Source of the DNA: an uncultured Candidatus Saccharibacteria bacterium
GTDB lineage: Bacteria; Patescibacteria; Saccharimonadia; Saccharimonadales; UBA6022
DNA length: 14,735 nucleotides
Reading direction: 5' to 3'
Assembly: GCA_946886125.1 (NCBI GenBank)
Contig: CAMPHY010000012.1
Location: 1 to 14,735, forward strand
Shown piece after piece: positions 7,911-13,324 of this stretch (the stretch's first letter is position 1; each line of letters begins with the position of its first letter). The position numbers and the translations under genes were made by a program. The notes under the pieces are model-generated. The model was given only the letters and a program-made list of their open reading frames with translations, was not told where the DNA came from and searched no databases.

Positions 7911-7949
7911 TCAATTAATAGGAATAGCCTTCACTCGCTCCTCTGTCAT
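7911..7949 (-). CDS. Possible 12-codon ORF between yebC and peptidase E
   Basis: ATG at 7949 opens MTEERVKAIPIN and stops at TGA (7913-7911). AGGAG lies 4 nt before the ATG, one of the best Shine-Dalgarno matches in the window although the spacing is short. It could be a leader peptide, a remnant of a longer gene or chance. It ends just upstream of the -10 of peptidase E. No homology can be judged at this length. Confidence 0.2.
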   Translation of the reverse strand: MTEERVKAIPIN

Positions 7950-7974
7950 TTTGCTCCTGACACTACGAGCTGTA

Positions 7975-8700
7975 CTAATCGTCGAGTTCAACTACGATGT
8001 CGGCATTAGTATGCACATTAACAACATCATCGAGATCATCTAGTGCGTCCAGTACTTTAAGGGTTTTACGAGCAGCTTCAGGATCATCAACTATTACCTG
8101 TGCATTTGGAACGTACTGCAGTTCCGCCTCTTTTACCTCCAACCCAGCCTCGACAATTGCCGTTCGCACTTTCGCCAAATCTTTTTGATCCGTATATACA
8201 GTAACGGCACCGTCTTCTTCAATTGCATCCTCGGCGCCTGCATCAAGAATGGTTAATAACGCGTCTTCACCTGTTGCCTGAACGACAATCACACCCTTTC
8301 GAGTAAATTGGAATGCCACACTACCGGCATCCGCCATGCGACCGCCATTCTTCGTTAAGGCATTGCGCACTTCTGGAAACGTGCGATTTTTATTATCGGT
8401 TGCCGTTTCAATCATAATACCAACGCCATTTGGCCCCATGCCTTCGTAGGTAATTTCTTCGAGTACGGCCGCGTTTTTATCAGACACTCGGTCGATAGCA
8501 CGTTGAATATTGGCATTCGGCATATTCGCCTGCTTGGCTTTTTCAATTGCCAGGGCAAGATTTGAATTCATAGTCGGGTCAGCACCACCGCGCGCTGCAA
8601 TGGCAATTTGGTTGCCAATCTTCGTAAAGATAGCACCACGTTTAGCATCCTTGGCGCCTTTTTCGCGTTTAATAGTTGACCATTTACTATGTCCTGACAT
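7975..8700 (-). CDS. yebC: YebC/PmpR (TACO1) family protein
   Basis: A 241-residue cytoplasmic protein of the usual family length. It begins SGHSKWSTIK (residues 2-11), the diagnostic N-terminus, followed by the charged KGAKDAKRG stretch and the three-domain TACO1-like body (TYEGMGPNGVGIMIE near 84-98; DALDDLDDVVNVHTNAD near the end). Members were long annotated as transcription regulators; more recent work assigns YebC/TACO1 proteins a ribosome-linked role in translating proline-rich stretches. It has an extended -10 and a proper GGAG ribosome-binding site 8 nt before the ATG. It heads the minus-strand run that contains ruvC, the classical neighbour. Confidence 0.96.
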   Translation of the reverse strand: MSGHSKWSTIKREKGAKDAKRGAIFTKIGNQIAIAARGGADPTMNSNLALAIEKAKQANMPNANIQRAIDRVSDKNAAVLEEITYEGMGPNGVGIMIETATDNKNRTFPEVRNALTKNGGRMADAGSVAFQFTRKGVIVVQATGEDALLTILDAGAEDAIEEDGAVTVYTDQKDLAKVRTAIVEAGLEVKEAELQYVPNAQVIVDDPEAARKTLKVLDALDDLDDVVNVHTNADIVVELDD

Positions 8701-8738
8701 AAGAAAATCTCCGTTTAACGTCGGTAGTTATTTTCTTT

Positions 8739-8747
8739 ATTATAACA
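8739..8747 (-). promoter_or_regulatory. yebC: Extended -10 promoter of yebC
   Basis: TGTTATAAT on the minus strand, the same extended -10 as the first pilin gene. It predicts a start near 8732 and a leader of about 32 nt carrying GGAGAT (8712-8707), 8 nt from the ATG. It lies just after the stop of the second pilin gene. Confidence 0.6.
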
Positions 8748-8757
8748 GATGCTTGCG

Positions 8758-9291
8758 TTACTTAACGACGCGGTAATTACTCGCACCTGAATAGGACAAG
8801 GCCATTGTGGTACAGGCTCCAATTGGCGTATACACTTGCTCACCCAACTCAAGCCGATAAACCAAAATGTACATTTGTTTTGTACTCGCCCCGCAGTACG
8901 TTGTGCCTAAGCCTGTATTAGAAAAATACGCGTAATTATACCCTGAGCCTTGGACATTGACGCCAGGGGTGCTGGTGGGATCACTAGGCAGCGTAGAGAT
9001 ATACGGCTTTAGTTTGGCAGCAAGAGAAGCCCAGCTCGTGTCAGCCGTCGTGCTCCAAGCACCGTTAATTGTCGTTGAACCATTACCGGCTGGAAACTCT
9101 CCATTGTCAATGTAGTACAACTCCAGTGCCTTGGTAATCATAGCTACATCACTTTTGCGCTGTGAATCACGACCGCGCTGCTGGATACCGTTAAAGGCAA
9201 CAATAGTAATTGCAGCTAGGATTCCAATCACTACAATAACGATAAGTAGCTCAACAATTGTAAAGCCTTTAGTTGTTTTTTGACGTATCAT
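8758..9291 (-). CDS. Type IV pilin-like prepilin, 177 aa
   Basis: Exported pilin with the signal MIRQKTTKG^FTIVELLIVIVVIGILAA: cleavage after Gly9 leaves Phe1 and Glu5, then a classical hydrophobic alpha-1 helix (about residues 10-33). The body continues with RGRDSQRKSDVAMITKALE, the amphipathic helix shared by pilins and pseudopilins, and an ALELYYIDNGEFPAG segment typical of type IV/GspG-like pilins. Cys133 and Cys160 could form the C-terminal disulfide loop. An in-frame start at 9327 would put 12 residues and the -10 element before the signal, so 9291 is preferred. It is longer and more canonical than the pilin at 907-1299 and could be a major subunit. Confidence 0.88.
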   Translation of the reverse strand: MIRQKTTKGFTIVELLIVIVVIGILAAITIVAFNGIQQRGRDSQRKSDVAMITKALELYYIDNGEFPAGNGSTTINGAWSTTADTSWASLAAKLKPYISTLPSDPTSTPGVNVQGSGYNYAYFSNTGLGTTYCGASTKQMYILVYRLELGEQVYTPIGACTTMALSYSGASNYRVVK

Positions 9292-9301
9292 TACTTTGAC
9301 T

Positions 9302-9309
9302 ATTTTAGC
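9302..9309 (-). promoter_or_regulatory. Extended -10-like promoter of the second pilin gene
   Basis: TGCTAAAAT on the minus strand, hexamer TAAAAT at 9307-9302, followed by 10 nt and the ATG at 9291. The same 10-nt gap separates the -10 from the ATG of the first pilin gene, so both would have a 3-4 nt leader and no Shine-Dalgarno. Confidence 0.45.
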
Positions 9310-9406
9310 ACAAGCGTGATTGAGCAATTTTGTCTTCTCGAAGGCTATGCGCGAATCTACAATTTTAATAAATTAACAACATCTTCCCGTGTATCACCAG
9401 CGTACA

Positions 9407-9456
9407 TTCACCAAGAAAAATACTCATCGGCGAGGATGAGTATTTTTCTTGGTGAA
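9407..9456. terminator. Perfect 22-bp inverted repeat, probable terminator of tRNA-Lys, overlapping its 3' end
   Basis: Arms at 9407-9428 and 9435-9456 are perfectly complementary around a 6-nt loop. The core is a CTCATC/GATGAG stem flanked by TATTTTTCTT on the 3' side in either direction, the form of a bidirectional intrinsic terminator. The right arm includes the last seven tRNA nucleotides (positions 70-76, including CCA), so the full hairpin competes with the acceptor stem. Confidence 0.75.
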
Positions 9457-9526
9457 GCCGCTGAGACTTGAACTCAGGACACCCTGCTTAAAAGGCAGGT
9501 GCTCTAACCAGCTGAGCTACGGCTCC
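9450..9526 (-). tRNA. tRNA-Lys (anticodon UUU), CCA encoded
   Basis: The minus strand folds into a complete 77-nt cloverleaf: acceptor GGAGCCG/CGGCTTC with one G-U pair, D stem GCTC/GAGC, anticodon stem CCTGC/GCAGG with loop CTTTTAA (anticodon UUU), T stem CTGAG/CTCAG with loop TTCAAGT, discriminator A and a genomically encoded CCA. It reads AAA and, by wobble, AAG codons. The 3' end overlaps the terminator hairpin. Confidence 0.97.
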
Positions 9527-9572
9527 ATAATTACATTGAGGTAAGCTATGAACTTGTTCAAAGTACCTTACA

Positions 9573-9602
9573 AAGGTAGCACTTTTAGAGGTGACCTGTC
9601 AA
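9573..9602 (-). promoter_or_regulatory. Possible tRNA-Lys promoter
   Basis: A perfect TTGACA -35 (9602-9597, overlapping the stop of the membrane-protein gene) is followed at 18 nt by TACCTT preceded by TGC (extended -10-like). The predicted start near 9566 gives a 5' leader of about 40 nt that could form a GAAC-AA-GTTC hairpin. The -10 is poor, so this is tentative. Confidence 0.35.
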
Positions 9603-10078
9603 TGTTTCGACTTATCTTTTGGCGGCTTCGGTGTCTTAGTGAGTAAAATATCAATCAATGCGAATACGAGACCAGCTGTAATAATACCTGTACGATTATT
9701 TGTGATCAAATCATATACTTGCCGACTCACTCCTTCGAGCGCGAGACTCATCCCCATCGGCTCGAGCAGGAGCGTGAGGGCCAACATTGCAAAGGCGAGC
9801 GAGCCTATAATCCTCGGGCGCATTGTGCGATACACAGGACCGCTAAGTAGCAACAAGCCAGCCGGAAGTAGTACGAGGGCCGCTGCCACAATACTACTTA
9901 GTGGAGGAACGGTGCTGTTGAAGATTCCCGCCTCAGCCACAATCGGCGTCAATTCATTCGTCCACAACTCGCTCATGAGTGTTCCAGCCGCCAGCGCAAG
10001 TCCCAGCGGCCCGAAGCGTCGCTTGGCAATAAAAGCGGCCGCGAACAATACAATAATAACGATTAAAAAGACTAACAT
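9599..10078 (-). CDS. Small polytopic membrane protein of unknown function
   Basis: I do not recognise this 159-residue protein. It has about five hydrophobic segments (roughly residues 1-18, 24-40, 60-80, 88-108 and 130-147), a short basic loop after the first (AKRRFG) and a hydrophilic lysine-rich C-terminal tail (KTPKPPKDKSKH). It follows the DUF192 gene by 7 bp and is probably co-transcribed with it. The reading frame looks genuine: it is hydrophobic throughout and ends naturally, and the opposite-strand frame here is its shadow. Some resemblance to CvpA-like membrane proteins in size and topology is not enough to assign it. Confidence 0.7.
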   Translation of the reverse strand: MLVFLIVIIVLFAAAFIAKRRFGPLGLALAAGTLMSELWTNELTPIVAEAGIFNSTVPPLSSIVAAALVLLPAGLLLLSGPVYRTMRPRIIGSLAFAMLALTLLLEPMGMSLALEGVSRQVYDLITNNRTGIITAGLVFALIDILLTKTPKPPKDKSKH

Positions 10079-10085
10079 AAACCCC

Positions 10086-10565
10086 CTACCATAACCCCTC
10101 GGCTTGCGCTAAATCAAAACTCGCCTTATCTCCAATTGCAATCCCCTGATCATCAACACTCCCCGCCTTCACTTCGAGTACATAGCGCGCAGCATCTTTT
10201 GGTCTATATGTTTCTGGGTAATCTTCAGGTGCCGCATATTTTACGATATACACCACTTCCTGTTCGTCGTTAAGCCATATAATATCGATTGGTATATCCA
10301 TATCCTTCATCCACATACCCCACGTCTCGCTACGATCAAACACAAATAACATTGCATCCGTTTCACTTAAAGCCTTTACCCCCGAAAGACCTCGAACAAT
10401 TTCTTCATTCGTTTCGGCAATTCGCGCTTTATATACCCCGTCACCTAGACGAAGCGATACGCGCGGCTGCATATGTGGCGCAATAGCAAAATAGGCTGCA
10501 CAAAGAATGAGCACTAAGAATAGCCCTACAAGCCAATACGACACCCTGTCGTGACGTACGCTCAT
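10086..10565 (-). CDS. DUF192 family membrane-anchored protein
   Basis: A 159-residue protein with an N-terminal signal anchor (about 11-33) and a DUF192 domain (about 38-155). Family hallmarks are the EEIVRGLSGVKAL segment (54-66), AMLFVFD (71-77), WGMWMKDMDIPIDIIWLN (82-99) and YVLEVKAG (128-135). DUF192 proteins are small beta-rich domains, often exported, of unknown biochemical function. The 5' end is notable: no in-frame start lies upstream, and its ATG overlaps the stop of a 9-codon ORF (10591-10562) as ATGA. The -10 (10604-10599) is 7 nt before that small ORF. An AGGT 5 nt before the ATG is a weak alternative ribosome-binding site. Confidence 0.85.
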   Translation of the reverse strand: MSVRHDRVSYWLVGLFLVLILCAAYFAIAPHMQPRVSLRLGDGVYKARIAETNEEIVRGLSGVKALSETDAMLFVFDRSETWGMWMKDMDIPIDIIWLNDEQEVVYIVKYAAPEDYPETYRPKDAARYVLEVKAGSVDDQGIAIGDKASFDLAQAEGLW

Positions 10566-10591
10566 CGTGTACCTAAAGTCACGGTTACCAT
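10562..10591 (-). CDS. Candidate leaderless 9-codon upstream ORF coupled to the DUF192 gene
   Basis: ATG at 10591 encodes MVTVTLGTR and stops at TGA (10564-10562), whose first two bases are the last two of the DUF192 ATG. TATAAT at 10604-10599 ends 7 nt before it, so the transcript is predicted to begin at or one base before this ATG. Ribosomes loading on the 5' end would translate the small ORF and terminate on the DUF192 start. Expression is inference. Confidence 0.4.
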   Translation of the reverse strand: MVTVTLGTR

Positions 10592-10598
10592 GAGCACT

Positions 10599-10604
10599 AT
10601 TATA
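10599..10604 (-). promoter_or_regulatory. -10 element upstream of the DUF192 gene
   Basis: TATAAT on the minus strand, 7 nt before the short ORF and 33 nt before the DUF192 ATG. No clear -35 is visible. Confidence 0.5.
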
Positions 10605-10626
10605 GCAGTGTCATGCGAAATATGTG

Positions 10627-11538
10627 CTAGGCGCCAATTTTGTCTTTTTTATTGTTTCGCTTAGCATTGATTTCCACGTAATCAATGACCGCACTTGCAA
10701 CATCGCGACCCGTTACTTTTTCAATCGCAAATCCAGGACTAGAATTCACTTCCAAGATCAACGGCCCTCGCTCCGAGCGCATCATATCTACTCCAGCTAC
10801 GTTGAGCCCCATCGATCGAGCAGCTCGTATAGCCATTTTACGCTCTTCGTCAGTTAGTTTTACGATCGTACCCTCGCCACCTTTGTGTAAGTTTGAGCGG
10901 AAATCATCGTCAAGACTTTGTCGCTTCATACTCGCTACGACGCGGCTACCGACGACAAACGCACGGATATCAGTACCGGCAGATTCCTTGATAAATTCTT
11001 GCAACAAAATATTCGTACCGTCTTCATTAGACAAATAAAATGCTTGCAACACTGACTTAGCCGCCTTTTTACTTTCAGCGAGCACCACACCGTTGCCGTG
11101 CGTACCGCGAGCCAATTTGATAATCACTGGCATACCATCTAATTTTTCAATCAAATCATCGATGTCAGCTGAGTTACGCGACACGACCGTTTTTGGAATA
11201 CCAACACCGGCTTTTGCAAGCAGCTGCATACTGCGCAGCTTATCGCGTGAACGAGCAATCGCTATTGAGCTCGAGACACTGTACACACCCTGCATTTCTA
11301 ACTGACGCAGTATTGCAGTACCGTACCGAGTCATATTGGCGGCAATACGGGGGATGATTGCATCAAACTCAGTTAAATCTTTTCCCTTATAGCTTACCGT
11401 AGGATTGTTTCGTTCAATTGAAGCATAACAGTCGCGATATTTTACGACCGTGACACTATGACCACGTTTTTTAGCTTCTTCTTTTAGCCGCTTGGTAGAA
11501 TAATTACCTGGACCATTTGATAAAATTGCAATTTTCAT
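10627..11538 (-). CDS. rimK: Ribosomal protein S6 glutamate ligase RimK
   Basis: ATP-grasp ligase that in E. coli adds glutamates to the C-terminus of ribosomal protein S6 and can make poly-alpha-glutamate. The 303 residues match the classical RimK pattern end to end: MKIAILS start, FDAIIPRIAANMTRYGTA (58-74), ARSRDKLRSMQLLAKAG (95-111), ATP-binding Lys141 with the GTHGNGV loop (145-151), QEFIKE (180-185), DIR (190-192), RSNLHKGG (214-221), metal ligands in DMMRSERGPLILEVNSSPG (251-269, Asp251, Glu263, Asn265). The C-terminal tail is lysine/asparagine rich. It overlaps the RimB-like gene by ATGA and has no Shine-Dalgarno. Its target here should be S6 but could be another acidic-tailed protein. 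Confidence 0.93.
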   Translation of the reverse strand: MKIAILSNGPGNYSTKRLKEEAKKRGHSVTVVKYRDCYASIERNNPTVSYKGKDLTEFDAIIPRIAANMTRYGTAILRQLEMQGVYSVSSSIAIARSRDKLRSMQLLAKAGVGIPKTVVSRNSADIDDLIEKLDGMPVIIKLARGTHGNGVVLAESKKAAKSVLQAFYLSNEDGTNILLQEFIKESAGTDIRAFVVGSRVVASMKRQSLDDDFRSNLHKGGEGTIVKLTDEERKMAIRAARSMGLNVAGVDMMRSERGPLILEVNSSPGFAIEKVTGRDVASAVIDYVEINAKRNNKKDKIGA

Positions 11539-12014
11539 AATTTGTCTTGAGTACCTTTATATAATGATTGTAGCTCACTAAACCTATCTTGGTCTAATAC
11601 ATCCAATAGATGAGGCCCATTTTGCACATCTACAATAAACTTTCCCTTTAAAGTGTTCCTGCCGACAAGCACCGGGAATGCTTGAGTTGACCTATTGGCT
11701 AATGTACAAAACGTCCTGATGCGCCGGTTTTTTATTTGTATTGTTATAGGTACTTTATACCTTTCTTGCGCGTGTCCATTTGAACTCGCAACGACAATCT
11801 TAGAGAAACGAGTCGTTTTGATCGTCTTGCCTGTATAGTAGGGGCTATTTACTCCAAAGAGTTTATATTCAAGGCCTAATTCCGATTCTTTGATATCACT
11901 TGCCCAAATTGATGAAGTTCTTGCACCCGTATCGATCCTTGCAGGTACTTTTTTTATATTTTCGCCCACAAGCCAAACGTACTCAGCACGACCGATTATC
12001 GCCTTTTGATTCAT
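11535..12014 (-). CDS. RimB-like retropepsin-type protease (Zn_protease family, PF05618)
   Basis: A 159-residue single-domain protein of the family once annotated as ATP-dependent zinc proteases and now regarded as retropepsin-like aspartic proteases. It shows the start IIGRAEYVWL, the catalytic-type motif RIDTGARTSSIWA (residues 26-38, Asp28-Thr-Gly-Ala), the RTFCTLANRS strand and the second signature FPVLVGRNTL...FIVDV (113-130). In Pseudomonas the paired RimB modulates RimK glutamate tails on S6, and fusion or adjacency of this domain to RimK is common. Here it overlaps rimK by 4 bp and is translated first, from a predicted leaderless transcript (TATAAT 6 nt before the ATG, TTTACT 17 nt further upstream). 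Confidence 0.88.
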   Translation of the reverse strand: MNQKAIIGRAEYVWLVGENIKKVPARIDTGARTSSIWASDIKESELGLEYKLFGVNSPYYTGKTIKTTRFSKIVVASSNGHAQERYKVPITIQIKNRRIRTFCTLANRSTQAFPVLVGRNTLKGKFIVDVQNGPHLLDVLDQDRFSELQSLYKGTQDKL

Positions 12015-12020
12015 GGATAT

Positions 12021-12049
12021 ATTATACTATATCATTATAAAAAAGTAAA
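12021..12049 (-). promoter_or_regulatory. Promoter of the RimB-like/rimK pair, leaderless
   Basis: On the minus strand TTTACT (12049-12044), a 17-nt spacer and TATAAT (12026-12021) are followed by ATATCC and the ATG at 12014. Predicted +1 is the A of ATG. It faces away from the ATP-grasp promoter; the two -35 hexamers are 10 bp apart. Confidence 0.6.
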
Positions 12050-12059
12050 TAGCTTACAC

Positions 12060-12088
12060 TTGACTAAACCTGAATATATGCCTATAGT
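12060..12088 (+). promoter_or_regulatory. Promoter of the ATP-grasp/glycosyltransferase pair, leaderless
   Basis: TTGACT (12060-12065), exactly 17 nt, then TATAGT (12083-12088), followed by TGCACT and the ATG at 12095. This is the most complete sigma70-like promoter in the window. The predicted +1 coincides with the start codon, and no Shine-Dalgarno is present. Confidence 0.7.
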
Positions 12089-12094
12089 TGCACT

Positions 12095-13324
12095 ATGAAA
12101 ACGATATTCTACGTAGGTAAACCATACCCCCACAAAGAGGCCTTATTACAGTTAAAATCAGCTGGCTATAAGCTCGGTCTATTACAAGATCCTTCTGTGC
12201 AACTACGTAACGAGGACTTATTTGACTGTATCGTTCCACTTGATTTCTCATCGGAACAAAATTTTGAACAGAGCCTTTCTCAAGTTGTAGACTTACCTCC
12301 TATGGATGGCTTACTATGCGTATACGAAAACTACGTTATCTTTAAAGCAATCATTGCAGATAAACTTTCCCTGCCGTCATTATCTATCGACGCAGCGAGA
12401 GCCTGTACGGATAAATATCTTATGCGGCAGCTATTCCTAGAACACAACCCCGATATTACCCCGGAATTTACGTTCGTTGACTCCAAAGAGCGACTTTTAG
12501 AGTTTGCGGAGGCAGTTGGCTACCCGCTCATTTTAAAACCAACAAATCTTGTAAAAAGTCTACTGGTAAGTAAGTGCAATGACGAGCATGAGCTAGTAAC
12601 GGCTTACGATAAAACCGTTGCACAAATTGAAGACGTTTACCGCCAGCAACATATTACAAACCGAAGCCCTGGAATCATCGTAGAAAGATTCATTCAAGGA
12701 CGAATGTGTTCAGTTGCTGCGTTTGCTGATGCAAACGGTACGGCACATCTTTGTGACGGCATAGTCGATTTAGTAACGGCGCAGGATATTGGATATGACG
12801 ATAACTTTCTATACGCTCGCAAGCTAGTCAACGATCACGATCATAAACTAAAAGAAAACATATTGCGTGTTGCTCGAGAAGGTATGGAAGCATTAGATAT
12901 GCGTGCATCGCCTGCGCATATTGAAATCATATACAACGATACTGAAGTTAAATTAGTCGAAATTGGCGCACGGACCGGTGGCTACAGACCATTTTTGTAT
13001 GAGCAATGTTACGGGATAGACATGATCGAACAAGAGGCAAGAATTGCCACGGGTGACACACCTAACTTAAATAGCGACTTTAAAAAGTTTGGTGCCGTAT
13101 ATGAACTATTTCCTCGTGGAGAAAGTGAATTTATCAGTTTAGAAAACGCCAAACAACCAAATGACTACGCGTATTTTCACCAAGTAGCACATGTCGGCGA
13201 CGTCATTGGCTCAGCAAAAGACGGTTATAAGGCTGCGGCAATTATTGGCATCACAGACTCAGACCCGTCTTCATTCAATAGGCAATCTGATGAAGCCGAG
13301 CACGTAAAAGTGGTGACGCGATGA
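12095..13324 (+). CDS. ATP-grasp carboxylate-amine ligase, substrate unknown
   Basis: A 409-residue cytoplasmic ligase of the biotin carboxylase-like ATP-grasp group that includes L-amino acid (dipeptide) ligases. It has an N-terminal nucleotide-fold domain (GKPYPHKEALLQL near 8-20), ATP-grasp entry with ACTDKYLMRQLF (103-114, Lys107), Lys148 in YPLILKPT, the adenine-binding hinge IIVERFIQG (194-202), and metal ligands in HIEII (275-279) and VEIGARTGGYR (288-298). The C-terminal domain (about 320-409) is less conserved. Enzymes of this type activate a carboxylate as acyl phosphate and join it to an amine. It overlaps the glycosyltransferase gene by ATGA, so both probably serve one product. 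Product identity cannot be read from sequence. Confidence 0.9.
   Translation: MKTIFYVGKPYPHKEALLQLKSAGYKLGLLQDPSVQLRNEDLFDCIVPLDFSSEQNFEQSLSQVVDLPPMDGLLCVYENYVIFKAIIADKLSLPSLSIDAARACTDKYLMRQLFLEHNPDITPEFTFVDSKERLLEFAEAVGYPLILKPTNLVKSLLVSKCNDEHELVTAYDKTVAQIEDVYRQQHITNRSPGIIVERFIQGRMCSVAAFADANGTAHLCDGIVDLVTAQDIGYDDNFLYARKLVNDHDHKLKENILRVAREGMEALDMRASPAHIEIIYNDTEVKLVEIGARTGGYRPFLYEQCYGIDMIEQEARIATGDTPNLNSDFKKFGAVYELFPRGESEFISLENAKQPNDYAYFHQVAHVGDVIGSAKDGYKAAAIIGITDSDPSSFNRQSDEAEHVKVVTR

Noticed and set aside
9292..9327. N-terminal 12-residue extension of the second pilin
   Set aside because: The predicted -10 (9307-9302) lies inside it, and the signal MIRQKTTKG^F is complete from 9291.
9591..10094. 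Plus-strand frame of 167 codons opposite the membrane-protein gene
   Set aside because: The minus-strand frame shows clear transmembrane segments and follows the DUF192 gene by 7 bp; the plus frame has no recognisable domain, promoter or ribosome-binding site.
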